A DNA stretch of 56,080 nt, taken from Desulfovibrionaceae bacterium (lineage in GTDB: Bacteria > Desulfobacterota > Desulfovibrionia > Desulfovibrionales > Desulfovibrionaceae). The translations under genes and the position numbers were made by a program. The DNA is taken from positions 1 to 56,080 of the forward strand of contig JAVHLG010000022.1 of NCBI GenBank assembly GCA_031082225.1, written 5' to 3'. This document shows positions 15,825 to 25,560 of the stretch, piece after piece (the stretch's first letter is position 1; every line of letters starts with the position of its first letter). The notes below the pieces were generated by a model. The model was not told where the DNA came from, ran no database searches, and saw nothing but the letters and a program-made list of their open reading frames with translations.

Positions 15825-18743
15825 CTATTGCGGGAGGGGGGTGGGCGGAGCGTCCATGGCCTGTTCGATGGCCTGTTTGAGTTCGGACAGTTCCACGGGT
15901 TTGGCGACATAGCCGCTCAATCCCGCCTGCAGAAACCGCTCCCGGTCGCCGAGCATGGCGTGGGCGGTCATGGCGATGATGGGGATTTCGGCATGGTCGC
16001 GAAACGTCGCGTCGGTGCGGATGGCGGCGGCGGCGCTTAAGCCCCCCATGACCGGCATCTGGATGTCCATGAGGATCAGGTCGAAATGTCCGTTGCGCAG
16101 GGCCTCCAGGGCCTGTTGGCCATTGTCGGCGCATTCCGCCCGGTAGCCGAGCTTGGTCAGGTAGCGCCGTGCGGTGAACTGGCTGACGGGGTCGTCCTCC
16201 ACCACCAGTATCCGCCTGCCGCGTCCTGCGTCCGGCTCTCCGGCCTCGATGGCGGTGGGCCCCTGCGTGGTGCAGGCGGTCTGTCTGCGGTCGGAGAGGG
16301 TGATCCGAACCCGGGTGCCGATGCCCTCCTGGCTGCATAAAAACACCGTGCCGCCCATGAGGTCCACCAGCCGCCGGACGATGGAAAGACCCAGGCCCGT
16401 CCCGCCGTACTTGCGGGTGTAGGAGCCGTCGGCCTGGGTGAAGGGTTCAAATACCCGGGCCTGCTTGTCGCCGGGGATGCCCACGCCCGTGTCGGAGATG
16501 TCGAAGCACAGGCGGGTTCCCTCGTGGCCCGGGCTTTCGGGGAGGGGGAAGACCCGCAGGCGTACGGACCCCGCGTCGGTATATTTCAGGGCGTTGCCCA
16601 CCAGGTTGTAGAGCACCTGGCGAAGCCGTCCGGCGTCGCCGCAGAAGATATCGGGCGTGGACGGCTCGACCACGCAGGAGAACTCGATTCCTTTTTTCTC
16701 CGCCTCATGGGTGAAGGCGTAAAAGACCGGCTGCAGGGCCTCCTGGATCTCGAATGCCGTGGCGGCCAGGACCAGGTGGCCGGATTCGATCTGGGAGATG
16801 TCCAGGATGTCGGCCAGGATGCGCAACAGGCCCCGCCCGGCGCGCAGGGCCGTGGCGACGTATTGGGCCTGCTCCTCGTTAAGGGCGGTGGTCTGGGCCA
16901 GTTGGAGCATGCCCAGCACGCCGTTTAAGGGCGTGCGTATCTCGTGGCTCATGGTGGCCAGAAATTCGCTCTTGGCCCGGTTGGCGGCCTCGGCCGCGTC
17001 CTTGGCGGCCACCAGCTGGGCCTCGGCCTTTTTGCGGGCCGTGACGTCCATGCCGTAGATGTTGACGTAGCCGCTTGTGAGGATGGGGTGGACGGTCATG
17101 GCGAATGTCCGCTTCCCCACCTCTGTCTCGAAGACGACCGGCCTGTCCGTGGCGAAGGCCGCACGCAGGGACTCCTGGTGCGGCGCGGGAAAGGGCTGCC
17201 CCAGGCCGCTTTGATAATGGTCGAGGAAGGCCGCGCTGGCCTTGTTGGCGTGCAAAACGGTCATGTCCGGGGCCACCCGCAGGACCGGATTGGGGTTTTC
17301 CCCGGGGAACCGGGCCAGACTTTGGATTTCCTCGTAGGTCCGCTTGCGTTCGCTGATGTCCCGGGCGAACAGCAGCACGTCCCTGCGCCCGCTCAGGAAC
17401 AGGGGAACGGCCGAGACCTCGACGTCCACGCGGTCTTTGTTTTTCCGCAGGAAGCAGAATTCTTCCACAGGGGACATCGTGTCGGCGCCGGATTCCGCTG
17501 CATCGTCCTGACGCAGGGCGAGCCAGGCCCGGAACCGGTCCCGGTCTTCGGGCGTGACCGAATCCAGGATGAAGGGGGGCGTGCGGTCATGTTCCCGGGG
17601 CAGGCCAAGGAGGTTGTGGCTCAACGCGTTGGCGTAGATCACCTGGCCTTCCTCCAGGATGCAGATGGCCTCCGGGGCGTTTTCCACCAGCACCGTGAAG
17701 CGTTCCCGGATCTCACGCAGGGCCGCCTCGGCGCCCTTGCGGCGGTCGATGTCCTCCACCACGGAGATGAAATAGTCCGGTCGGCCAGTGTCGTCGCGCA
17801 CCAGGGAGACCGTGAGCTGGGCCCACAGCGTGCGGCCGTCGGCCCGGATATACCGCTTCTCCATGGCGTAGGACGGAATCTCGCCGGACAGCAGCCGGGC
17901 CATGTGGCCCACGTCGGTCTCCAGGTCGTCGGGATGGGTGATCTCCTGGAAGGTTATGCGGCGCAGATCGTCCCGGCTGTAGCCCAGGATGTCGCACAGC
18001 TTGCGGTTCACCCGCAGCCAGCGGCCGTCCGGGGCCACATGGGCCAGGCCCACGGCGGCCTGCTCGAAGGTGGACTCGAAGCGGGCCTGGGTCTCCCGTT
18101 TCTCGGCGTCCAGGCGGCTGCGCTGGGTGACGATCTCCTGTACCCGGGCCGACAGTTCCTCCACGGCCTGCGGGGAGATGTCGGCATCCGGGGCGCTGGG
18201 CATGCCTGCGGGGAATGCGGCGGCTGGCGTGGTCAGGTGTGGGGCCGTGCGCAGTTCATGGCTGACGTTGGCGAAAAAGCGGGTCTTAAGCTCGTCGAGT
18301 TCGCGGTTTTTTTCGTAGAGCCGGGTGATGTCGGCGTTGGCCGCCAGAAGCTTTTCATTGGCCTGCCGGGCGGATTCCAGGGCCTCGGCGGCCTGCCGGT
18401 TGACCGTGCGCAGCCGGGCGTGGGACAGGCTGAACAAAACCCCCATGCACAAAAACACGCCGATGGACAAAAGGCTTCCCGGGTTGTCGAGGATGTGGGC
18501 GGTCTCCAGCTTCATGAAATAAACGGCCACCATGGTCGCCGACAGGACCGTGGCGGCCAGGCCGCCGACCAGCCCGCCCACCCAGGAGCTGAAAAAGACC
18601 GCCGGGAAGAACAGAAACCAGACATAGGGCTTGATCGCGCCCCAGAAAAGCCACTGTATGGCCAGGGCGGCGAAGGGAATGGACAGGGCCGCCAGCAGCC
18701 GGGGGGGTGAGACCCAGGGGGGCGTTTTCATGGGCTCGACCAT
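15825..18743 (-). CDS. Membrane hybrid sensor histidine kinase with PAS domains and a receiver
   Basis: A 972-residue kinase. The N-terminus has several membrane helices (about 13-115) resembling a DUF4118 or MASE-like sensor. A coiled stretch then leads to an isolated H-box, [12 protein letters not shown] (His162), not followed by an ATPase. Three PAS domains (about 205-330, 335-455 and 465-565) precede the functional HisKA ([11 protein letters not shown], His600), the ATPase ([20 protein letters not shown]) and a receiver with Asp893 in [11 protein letters not shown]. This is the plan of a phosphorelay kinase that needs a separate Hpt protein; none is adjacent. The ATG at 18743 has GAAGGG upstream; an ATG five codons earlier is possible. 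Confidence 0.92.
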   Translation of the reverse strand: MVEPMKTPPWVSPPRLLAALSIPFAALAIQWLFWGAIKPYVWFLFFPAVFFSSWVGGLVGGLAATVLSATMVAVYFMKLETAHILDNPGSLLSIGVFLCMGVLFSLSHARLRTVNRQAAEALESARQANEKLLAANADITRLYEKNRELDELKTRFFANVSHELRTAPHLTTPAAAFPAGMPSAPDADISPQAVEELSARVQEIVTQRSRLDAEKRETQARFESTFEQAAVGLAHVAPDGRWLRVNRKLCDILGYSRDDLRRITFQEITHPDDLETDVGHMARLLSGEIPSYAMEKRYIRADGRTLWAQLTVSLVRDDTGRPDYFISVVEDIDRRKGAEAALREIRERFTVLVENAPEAICILEEGQVIYANALSHNLLGLPREHDRTPPFILDSVTPEDRDRFRAWLALRQDDAAESGADTMSPVEEFCFLRKNKDRVDVEVSAVPLFLSGRRDVLLFARDISERKRTYEEIQSLARFPGENPNPVLRVAPDMTVLHANKASAAFLDHYQSGLGQPFPAPHQESLRAAFATDRPVVFETEVGKRTFAMTVHPILTSGYVNIYGMDVTARKKAEAQLVAAKDAAEAANRAKSEFLATMSHEIRTPLNGVLGMLQLAQTTALNEEQAQYVATALRAGRGLLRILADILDISQIESGHLVLAATAFEIQEALQPVFYAFTHEAEKKGIEFSCVVEPSTPDIFCGDAGRLRQVLYNLVGNALKYTDAGSVRLRVFPLPESPGHEGTRLCFDISDTGVGIPGDKQARVFEPFTQADGSYTRKYGGTGLGLSIVRRLVDLMGGTVFLCSQEGIGTRVRITLSDRRQTACTTQGPTAIEAGEPDAGRGRRILVVEDDPVSQFTARRYLTKLGYRAECADNGQQALEALRNGHFDLILMDIQMPVMGGLSAAAAIRTDATFRDHAEIPIIAMTAHAMLGDRERFLQAGLSGYVAKPVELSELKQAIEQAMDAPPTPLPQ

Positions 18744-19037
18744 GTTTCCCTTCTCCATGCCGACGGCATGCCGTACCGATCCGGAAAGGATGCCGTCTTT
18801 GTCGGGGAAAGGGCGGGAACTCCGCCAATGTGCACAATACATCACAAAACGATATCGCTGTCGAGGAACAAAAGGGCGCAGGATAGATTCCGTGAACGGG
18901 ATGATTGGTCTGTCGGTGCGGGCCAACGCGGCGAAACCACGATGGGATTTCATCTGCGGGTTGCCCGTAGCGGGCATGAAGACGCGTGGGGGGAGATAAA
19001 AACATCCGCCCGGCGTCAGCCGCAACATGCGTGGCGC
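18744..19037. promoter_or_regulatory. Intergenic region upstream of the hybrid kinase
   Basis: A 294-bp gap between two minus-strand genes. It holds a short perfect hairpin, TGCCCG-TAG-CGGGCA (18962-18976), and a somewhat AT-richer part near 18835-18860 that could contain the kinase promoter. I see no gene and no recognisable promoter boxes. Confidence 0.35.
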
Positions 19038-19718
19038 TTACGCCCGGGCAGGGGGCCCTTCGGCGAGAAGCGTCCCGGCCGCGTCCAGGATGGCCGGGTC
19101 GGTGAAATCGGCCGTGGTGGTGATGGTCTGGACGGCCACCTGGGCCATGGCCGCGCAAAAGGGGGTCGCCGCCGGTCCGTAGCGGGTCGCCAGGTCGCGG
19201 CCCAGTTCGGCGCACAGGTAATGGACGCAGCGCGGGGATTTGAACAGGCGCAGGGTGCAGCCGTCGGCGGCCAGGCAGTCGCAATATCCGGGGGTCAGGC
19301 AGCGGCCGTGCTCCACCTCGAACCCGGTCTCCAGGCGTTGCAACTGGCCGATGACGTGGGAGAGCTCCATGGCCGCCGGGGAGGGCCGGGCGATCATCAT
19401 GTCGGCCAGGGACAGGATCTCGAAATGGTTGGCGTTGCAGCAGCCCACAGGGGGGCGCGCACAGTCGTCGCGGCAAAAATCCCGGGTGGCGGCGGCCTGG
19501 ATGACGTCGAGTTGGCGGACGTAGAGGGAATAGGCGATGACCCGGCGGCGCATGGACTCGGCAAGCGTCGCCAGATAGCCGCTTAACCGGGTGATCTGGC
19601 GCCGTACGGCGGCATCGGACAGGAAGGGATAGGCTGTGGCGCACAGGACCGACAGGTCGCCGTCGGCGGCCGTGCCGCGTTTTTGGGGCAGGGCGTCGAG
19701 CCAGGGTTCAGGGGCCAT
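19038..19718 (-). CDS. Cysteine-rich protein of unknown function
   Basis: A 226-residue soluble protein with many cysteines: CRDDCARPPVGCCN in the middle and CLTPGYCDCLAADGC further on, plus CVHYLC. Such spacing suggests a metal or Fe-S site, but it does not match a family I can name with confidence. No signal peptide or membrane helix is visible. I use the ATG at 19718; a GTG six codons earlier (19736) is possible and neither has a good ribosome binding site. It precedes the hybrid kinase gene on the same strand, 294 bases away. Confidence 0.6.
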   Translation of the reverse strand: MAPEPWLDALPQKRGTAADGDLSVLCATAYPFLSDAAVRRQITRLSGYLATLAESMRRRVIAYSLYVRQLDVIQAAATRDFCRDDCARPPVGCCNANHFEILSLADMMIARPSPAAMELSHVIGQLQRLETGFEVEHGRCLTPGYCDCLAADGCTLRLFKSPRCVHYLCAELGRDLATRYGPAATPFCAAMAQVAVQTITTTADFTDPAILDAAGTLLAEGPPARA

Positions 19719-19941
19719 GCCGCCCCGCGACAACACCGTGCGGGGCGCTGAAGATCGTTATGCAGGAGGTCCGGTCGTTCGGCGCGGTCCAGGCAGGGAC
19801 CGGCCGGAACCGGGCGGGTGGTGTGTGCGGACAGTCAAAGTGCAGCATGCGCGTCCTTCAGCGGGGCGAAGGGTGTGGTCGCTCCCGTTCAGGGACAGGC
19901 TACGGGCAATATCCGGAAAGTCCAAGGAAAAAACGCGGCGT

Positions 19942-20271
19942 CTAGCCGAAGGAGCAGATATATTCGGCGATGCCGTCGTCCACCACGATCTCAAACGACG
20001 AGTCGCCGGGCACGAAAAACGTGGTCCCGGCCGGATAGGCGGTAAACCCCTCCTGCCCGGCCAGCTTCACCCGGCAGGCCCCGGCCGTCACGTCCATGCG
20101 TTCGGGCGCGCCGGTGTTGAAGACATAGCTGCCGGGAAAGATGAGCCCCAGGGTGATCTTTTTCCCGGCGGCGTCCACCAGGGTGTGGCTTATGACCTTG
20201 CCGTCGAAATAGATGTTGGCCTTGCACACGGCGGTGACGCCGGGAAATTCTGCGGGGATGCCCTGGGACAT
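19942..20271 (-). CDS. ppnP: Pyrimidine/purine nucleoside phosphorylase, PpnP family
   Basis: A 109-residue cupin-fold protein of the YaiE/DUF1255 family, which cleaves nucleosides with phosphate into base and ribose-1-phosphate. Family marks are ANIYFDGKVISH, then GLIFPGSYVFNTGAPERMDV, TTFFVPGDSSFEI and the end AEYICSFG. The ATG at 20271 has GGAG nine bases upstream. It lies 41 bases after the GlgB stop on the same strand and may share its transcript. It is slightly longer than the E. coli protein. Confidence 0.92.
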   Translation of the reverse strand: MSQGIPAEFPGVTAVCKANIYFDGKVISHTLVDAAGKKITLGLIFPGSYVFNTGAPERMDVTAGACRVKLAGQEGFTAYPAGTTFFVPGDSSFEIVVDDGIAEYICSFG

Positions 20272-20312
20272 GGGATGCTCCGTATGGGGGTTGGCGGTGA
20301 CGGGAAAGAGGG

Positions 20313-22244
20313 CTAGCGCCAGTTTTGCGGCGTCAGCAGCACGGCCGACAGGGGCGGCAGGACCATCTCCAGGCTGTAGGGATGTCCGTGCCCGGGCGCG
20401 TCCTGGGCGGCCACGGCCCCGGCGTTGCCCAGGCCCGATCCGCCGTAGACGTCGGCGTCGCTGTTTAAAAGTTCGGTCCACACCCCGCCCACGGGCACGC
20501 CCACCCGGTAGGCGGGCCGGGACACGGGGGTGAAGTTGAAGACCCCGAGCACCATGTCCCGGGGATCTTTGCCCTTGCGCAGAAAGGCCACCACGCTGGC
20601 CTCGGCGTCCCGGAAATCCACCCATTCGAAGCCCGAAGACTCGAAATCCCGCTCGTGCAGGGCGGGTTCGCGCCGATACAGGGCGTTTAAGTCCTTCACC
20701 CAGGTCATGATCCCCCGGTGATGGCGGTATTCCAGAAGCCGCCAGTCGATCTCGGCGTCGTGGTTCCATTCGCCCCATTGGGCGATCTCCGCGCCCATGA
20801 ACAGGAGCTTTTTCCCGGGATGGGCGTACATCAGGGCGTAGAGCAGGCGCAGGTTGGCGAATTTCTGCCAGTCGTCGCCGGGCATCTTTCCCAGTAGCGA
20901 GCCCTTTCCGTAGACCACCTCGTCGTGGGACAGGGGCAGGATGAAATTCTCCGTGAAGGCGTACCAGATGCCGAAGGTCAGCTCTCCGTGGTGGAACTTG
21001 CGGTGGATGGGGTCGCGGGAGAAGTAGCGCAGGGTGTCGTGCATCCAGCCCATGTTCCACTTCATGCCGAACCCAAGGCCGCCGATGTAGGGCGGACGCG
21101 ACACCATGGGCCAGGCCGTGGATTCCTCGGCCATGGTCTGGATGTCCGGAAAGCGGGTGTAGGCGGCCTCGTTGAGCTTCTGGAAGAAGGCGATGTTGTC
21201 CAGGTTTTCCCGGCCGCCGTGGATGTTGGGGATCCATTCCCCGTCTTTGCGCGAATAGTCCAGGTAGAGCATGGAGGCCACGGCGTCCACGCGCAGGCCG
21301 TCGGCGTGGTATCTGGACAGCCAGAACATGGCGCTGGAGATGAGGAAGGCCCGTACCTCGTAGCGGCCGGTGTTGAAGATGTAGCAGTTCCAGTCGGGGT
21401 GGTAGCCGCGCCTGGGGTCGGCGTGCTCGAAGAGGTGGGTGCCGTCGAAATAGGCCAGGCCGTGGCCGTCCGTGGGGAAATGGGAGGGCACCCAGTCCAG
21501 GATGACCCCGATGCCTGCCTGGTGCAGGCGGTCGATCAAGGCCATGAAGTCCTGGGGCGTGCCGAAACGGCTGGTGGGGGCGAAATAGCCCAGGGTCTGG
21601 TAGCCCCAGGAGCCGAAAAAGGGATGCTCCATGACCGGCAAAAACTCCACATGGGTGAAGCCGCAGGCCAGGACATGCTCGGTCAGGCGGTCGGCCAGCT
21701 CCAGATAGGAAAGGGAGCGGTAGCGGTCGCCCATCTCCCGGGCAAACGAGCCCAGGTGCACCTCGTAGATGGACATGGGCGCGTTGAAGGCGTTTTTGGC
21801 CCGCCGTCCGGCCATCCATTCCCCGTCGGTCCACTGGTAGTCCAGATCCCAGACGATGGAGGCGGTTTTCGGCGAGGTCTCCCAGAACCGGGCGAAGGGG
21901 TCGCCCTTGTCGCCCCGGTAGTCGCCGTGGGCCGAGACGATGTGGTATTTGTAGAGCGTTCCCCGGCCGATGCCCGGCAAAAAGCCCTCCCAGATCCCCG
22001 AGCCGTCGTGGCGCACGGCCAGGGGATGGCCCTCGGGATCCCAGCCGTTGAAGTCGCCCACCACGGACACGGCGGCGGCGTTGGGGGCCCAGACGGCGAA
22101 CAGGGTTCCGGGCTCGCCGTCCACGGTCATGGGGTGCGAGCCGAGCTTGTCGTGCAGGTCGAAGTGATTGCCTTCCTTGAACAGATAGATGTCGTGGTCG
22201 GTCAAAAGGCTTGCGCCGTATCGTGGTTCATGGGGACGCCGCAT
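20313..22244 (-). CDS. glgB: 1,4-alpha-glucan branching enzyme
   Basis: A 643-residue cytoplasmic enzyme that introduces alpha-1,6 branches into glycogen. It has the N-terminal CBM48 domain (about 20-125; [20 protein letters not shown]), the GH13 barrel with [15 protein letters not shown], the nucleophile region [10 protein letters not shown], the acid in AEESTAWP and the third carboxylate in [12 protein letters not shown], and a C-terminal beta domain. The length is normal for the short form. AAGGAG stands eight bases before the ATG. Other glycogen genes are not in the window. Confidence 0.97.
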   Translation of the reverse strand: MRRPHEPRYGASLLTDHDIYLFKEGNHFDLHDKLGSHPMTVDGEPGTLFAVWAPNAAAVSVVGDFNGWDPEGHPLAVRHDGSGIWEGFLPGIGRGTLYKYHIVSAHGDYRGDKGDPFARFWETSPKTASIVWDLDYQWTDGEWMAGRRAKNAFNAPMSIYEVHLGSFAREMGDRYRSLSYLELADRLTEHVLACGFTHVEFLPVMEHPFFGSWGYQTLGYFAPTSRFGTPQDFMALIDRLHQAGIGVILDWVPSHFPTDGHGLAYFDGTHLFEHADPRRGYHPDWNCYIFNTGRYEVRAFLISSAMFWLSRYHADGLRVDAVASMLYLDYSRKDGEWIPNIHGGRENLDNIAFFQKLNEAAYTRFPDIQTMAEESTAWPMVSRPPYIGGLGFGMKWNMGWMHDTLRYFSRDPIHRKFHHGELTFGIWYAFTENFILPLSHDEVVYGKGSLLGKMPGDDWQKFANLRLLYALMYAHPGKKLLFMGAEIAQWGEWNHDAEIDWRLLEYRHHRGIMTWVKDLNALYRREPALHERDFESSGFEWVDFRDAEASVVAFLRKGKDPRDMVLGVFNFTPVSRPAYRVGVPVGGVWTELLNSDADVYGGSGLGNAGAVAAQDAPGHGHPYSLEMVLPPLSAVLLTPQNWR

Positions 22245-22372
22245 GACGTGGCTCCTTGGGAGGGTGCGGGATGGACGCGCGGCACGGGACAGGCCGCCGC
22301 GCGGGGCACACCCTAGACGAAGTGCCCTCCGGAGGCAAACACGCGGATGGCGGGCGTGGCGGCGGCAGGGTG

Positions 22373-23248
22373 TTACGGATAGCTAAGGACATGCCCCGAG
22401 CCCGTCTCCAGGACCGGCATGAACCGGGACAGGGCGATCTTGGCCGCAAGATCCGTGCAGTGGCAGGGATGCACGGCCGCCGGGGCGGCCTCGGCCAGGA
22501 AGCGGCCCGTGGCCTCAAGCCGTAAGGCCGGGGCGTCAAGCAGGTGCAGGCCGCCCACGATGTCCCGGATGCGCGTCTCGCCGCAGACCTGCCGGGCGTG
22601 GCGCACGGTGTTGCAGATGCCCGCGTGGGAGCAGCCGACAAGGATCACCAGCCCGGCCGGGCTGGCATAGGCCAGGGCCGTGTCGTCGGCCAGGGTGTCC
22701 GGGAGGCCCGGGGCCGGGGCCTGTCCCGGGCCTGGCAGGTCGTGGTCCTCGCGGCGCAGGCGGTCGCCGGGGGGCGGGGCGTCTTCGAAGTCGAAGTGGC
22801 GGGGGATCTCGCCCAGAAAGATCAGGCGCTCGGTCAGGGCCACGGGGTCTTTACTCAGGCGCAGGGTGAAAAAATCGGCCAGCACGGCCGGGGAGAGGTG
22901 GTCGCCGATGGCCGGAACCCGGCCCATGCCCCGCCGGGACAGGGCGTGGGGATGGGCCGTGAGCACGGGGCGGCGGATGGGGCGGTCCTCGCAGGCCTCC
23001 TCGGTCATGCGCCGTAGGAGGTGCTCCAGGCCCCACAGGTGGTCGAGGTGGCCGTGGGACAGGGCTACCTGGTCGAGGTCCGAGAGGTCGATGCGCAGCT
23101 TTTCGGCGTTTCGCAAAAAGACGTCCGAATAGCCTGCGTCGAAAAGGACGCGCGCGCCGTCCGCCTCCACAAACAGGGACAGGCCCGGTTCGCCCAGAAA
23201 ATAGCGGTCGATGAGGGTGTTGTTGTCAGCAAGGACCGTGAGCTTCAT
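22373..23248 (-). CDS. Metallo-beta-lactamase-fold hydrolase
   Basis: A 291-residue cytoplasmic protein. It starts [20 protein letters not shown] and has the metal motif [12 protein letters not shown], a second ligand region in [12 protein letters not shown] and a late His in [12 protein letters not shown]. This layout is that of the group annotated as dihydropterin-6-methyl-aminobenzene phosphate synthase-like, whose true substrates are mostly unknown. GGAGG precedes the ATG. It lies between a zinc-ribbon gene and glgB on the same strand, with gaps of 59 and 128 bases. Confidence 0.88.
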   Translation of the reverse strand: MKLTVLADNNTLIDRYFLGEPGLSLFVEADGARVLFDAGYSDVFLRNAEKLRIDLSDLDQVALSHGHLDHLWGLEHLLRRMTEEACEDRPIRRPVLTAHPHALSRRGMGRVPAIGDHLSPAVLADFFTLRLSKDPVALTERLIFLGEIPRHFDFEDAPPPGDRLRREDHDLPGPGQAPAPGLPDTLADDTALAYASPAGLVILVGCSHAGICNTVRHARQVCGETRIRDIVGGLHLLDAPALRLEATGRFLAEAAPAAVHPCHCTDLAAKIALSRFMPVLETGSGHVLSYP

Positions 23249-23307
23249 GGCGGCCTCCAGGGCGTGGTGTATCCTCGCCGGGGCCGGGGAGCAAGCCGGG
23301 GAGACGG

Positions 23308-23517
23308 TCAGGCCGGGCCGCCCTCATGGGTGATGTACCCGGCCAGGACGGTGTCGCGATGCTTCATGCTGGCGCAGCGGGGACAATAGGTGAAGGTGGT
23401 CACGGACAGGGCCAGGCCGCAGCGTTCGCAAAAATGGATGCCGCAGGCCGGACAGACGAAGATCGCGATTCCCGGATGGATGCATCCGCAGTGTTCGCAT
23501 TTTCGGAAAAACGCCAT
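23308..23517 (-). CDS. Small zinc-ribbon protein
   Basis: A 69-residue protein with four CxxC pairs (CEHCGC, CPACG, CERCG, CPRCA), enough for two zinc sites. A good AAAGGA stands before the ATG. It lies 36 bases after the XRE-PAS regulator gene and 59 before the metallo-hydrolase, so the three may be cotranscribed. Its role is unknown; proteins like this often act as adaptors or binding modules. Confidence 0.78.
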   Translation of the reverse strand: MAFFRKCEHCGCIHPGIAIFVCPACGIHFCERCGLALSVTTFTYCPRCASMKHRDTVLAGYITHEGGPA

Positions 23518-23553
23518 GGTGAGTCCTTTTCCGATGGGTTCGGCGGGATCGGG

Positions 23554-24168
23554 CTATATCCCGGCGGGCATGGTCCGGGCCACCAGGGCCAGGCGGGCCG
23601 GGTCGTTTTTGTCGTCGCGCAGAAGCGTCAGGGAGAGCAGGACCGGGATGCGCTTGCCGTCGCGGGCCATGAGCGAGGCCCGGGCGTTGCGCAGATCCGT
23701 GCCCCTGACGCACAAAGAGACGATCTCGGTCACATAGGCCAGGTGTTCGTCCGCGACCAGGGACAGAAGCGGCCGCCCCAGCAATTCTTTGGCGTGCCAG
23801 CCGAACTCCCGCTCGGCCACGGTGTTGACGTCCACGATGACTGTATCGATGTTTGAGATAAATATCGGATCGACGCAGTTCATGAAGGCCGCGGCCCGGA
23901 AGAGAAGGGTTTCGCCGTCCCCGCAGGCCGCATGGTCTGCGGCGCCGTCGCGCGGGGACAGGAAGAACAGGGCCGGGGAGACGTGGAAATGCCGGGACAG
24001 CTTTTCGATGATGAAAAAGGAAGGGGAAGCCAATCCGCGTTCGATCTTGGACAGGTAGTCCAGGGAGATGCCGATACGTTCGGAGAGGGCTGCCTGGGTG
24101 AGATCGCGGGATTGCCGCAGATGGCGCAATCTTCGACCGAATACACCTTTGAGGTCTTGTGTATTCAT
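23554..24168 (-). CDS. XRE-family transcriptional regulator with a C-terminal PAS domain
   Basis: A 204-residue predicted DNA-binding protein. The helix-turn-helix of the Cro/CI type covers about 8-65 (LRHLRQSRDLTQAALSER, then GISLDYLSKIERG). A PAS domain spans about 90-200, with FISNIDTVIVDVNTVAE and GRPLLSLV. The PAS part may sense a small molecule or redox state and tune DNA binding. It is the first gene of a possible minus-strand operon with the zinc-ribbon and metallo-hydrolase genes. The ribosome binding site is weak, but the start fits the family. Confidence 0.88.
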   Translation of the reverse strand: MNTQDLKGVFGRRLRHLRQSRDLTQAALSERIGISLDYLSKIERGLASPSFFIIEKLSRHFHVSPALFFLSPRDGAADHAACGDGETLLFRAAAFMNCVDPIFISNIDTVIVDVNTVAEREFGWHAKELLGRPLLSLVADEHLAYVTEIVSLCVRGTDLRNARASLMARDGKRIPVLLSLTLLRDDKNDPARLALVARTMPAGI

Positions 24169-24302
24169 GGCGGGGATGTAGGTCACGGGCGGGGAATTGG
24201 CAACGGATTGTGAGTACGGGTCGGGGATTTCGGATATTCGCGGTGAAATACCCGGGGGCCCTGGCGGCGATCCGGACGCCCCGGGCCGGGGGCCGTGCGG
24301 GG

Positions 24303-25376
24303 TCAGGCCAATCCCAGTTCCCGGTTGCGCCGTCTGGCGGCGAACAGCGCGGCCTTGTCGCCGCAGGCCTCGTCCCAGGCGGGTTCGTGCCAGGACAGCG
24401 GGGTGTCCCGGGCCGGGACCGCCCATACCGGGCTTGCCGCCGCGCCGCCGACGGAGACGGCCGTTTCCTTCCCGGCCTGCCTGGCCTTGGGCGAGAACGA
24501 GGCCACGAAGGCGGCGGCGTCGCGCACGACGGCCTCGTCCCAGACCGCGCCGGGCAGGCGTCTGGCCAGGGCCAGGGGGCCGGGGTGGTCGCGGACCTTG
24601 AACACCATGTCGTTTCCGGCCAGGGCCGCCTCCAGCCTGGCGTTGTCGGACTGGTTGCGGCCGATGCTCAGCCACAGGTTGCCGGACCAGTATTGGCGGC
24701 CGATGTTGGCCAGCTCGAAGTCCCCGGCCCCGGGGGCGGGGTGGTGCACGAAGACCGGATAATACCGCCGGACCGATTCCATCTCCGTGAGCATGCAGCC
24801 CCCGGCCGGAGTGGGGATCTCGGGCAGCCCCATGCGTTCGGCCAGGGCCAGTTGCTCCTTGCGGCTTCGGCCGCTCATGGCGTGCAGCCGCTCCCGATCC
24901 ACCAGGCCGCGTTGCTCCATGGGCGTCTCGGGCAGGCGCTTGGCGCACAGGGGGCGCAAGAGCAGGTTGCGGGCCGCCGAGTCGCGGCGGATGACGTGCA
25001 GGGCGTCCAGGCGCTGGGACATGGGACGTTGGCCCACCACCTCGCCCGTGGCCACGAACGCGGCCCCGTATTCCGGCAGAAGGGCCACGGCCCGGTCGAG
25101 CATGAAGATCTTGCAGTCGATGCAGGGGTTGAGAAACTTGCCCAGACCATGGGCCGGACCGTCGGCGAGCATGCGCACGTAGTCCTGGCCCACGTCCAGG
25201 GCCGAGATGTCCAGGCCGAAGGTCTCGCGCCAGTGGACCAGGCGTCCGGGCTTGCCGAAAAAGGGGCTCACGAAATGCAGGCACAGGACGGACAGGCCCT
25301 GGTCCATGAGGGTCCGCGCGGCCAGGACGCTGTCCAGGCCGCCGGAGAAAAGGGAAAGGGCGTCGTAGCGTTTCAT
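24303..25376 (-). CDS. PP-loop ATPase, ThiI/MnmA-like tRNA thiolation family
   Basis: A 357-residue cytoplasmic protein. It has the ATP-pyrophosphatase loop SGGLDS (residues 11-16), a CxxC in NPCIDCK (C85, C88) and a further Cys in TPAGGCMLTE (about residue 195). The C-terminal half looks like the NFACT-R/DUF814-type extension found with such enzymes. Proteins of this kind are annotated as tRNA sulfurtransferase-like. The ATG at 25376 is chosen because the first strand starts there; an upstream ATG adds 38 residues without family sequence. It is divergent from the first solute-binding kinase gene. Confidence 0.8.
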   Translation of the reverse strand: MKRYDALSLFSGGLDSVLAARTLMDQGLSVLCLHFVSPFFGKPGRLVHWRETFGLDISALDVGQDYVRMLADGPAHGLGKFLNPCIDCKIFMLDRAVALLPEYGAAFVATGEVVGQRPMSQRLDALHVIRRDSAARNLLLRPLCAKRLPETPMEQRGLVDRERLHAMSGRSRKEQLALAERMGLPEIPTPAGGCMLTEMESVRRYYPVFVHHPAPGAGDFELANIGRQYWSGNLWLSIGRNQSDNARLEAALAGNDMVFKVRDHPGPLALARRLPGAVWDEAVVRDAAAFVASFSPKARQAGKETAVSVGGAAASPVWAVPARDTPLSWHEPAWDEACGDKAALFAARRRNRELGLA

Positions 25377-25560
25377 ATCCGTCAAGCCTAAAGCCTGGAG
25401 GAGCGGCTGGCAAGGGGCTCCATGGCCTGGGTGTCCTTCCCTTTGCAGGGCGGTCCGGACGAACGCGCCCCCTGCGGTCAACGGCGTCACAGATCGTCAG
25501 GGAAGCCACGGCGTTGCCGCGCCCATGCACCTTGCCTGCCGCGGCAAGGGGTGCTATCCG

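Noticed and set aside
19942-21834. Minus-strand frame of 630 codons that ends in the PpnP sequence
   Set aside because: Only the last 109 codons are PpnP; the rest is out of frame with glgB, so it is not a fusion protein.
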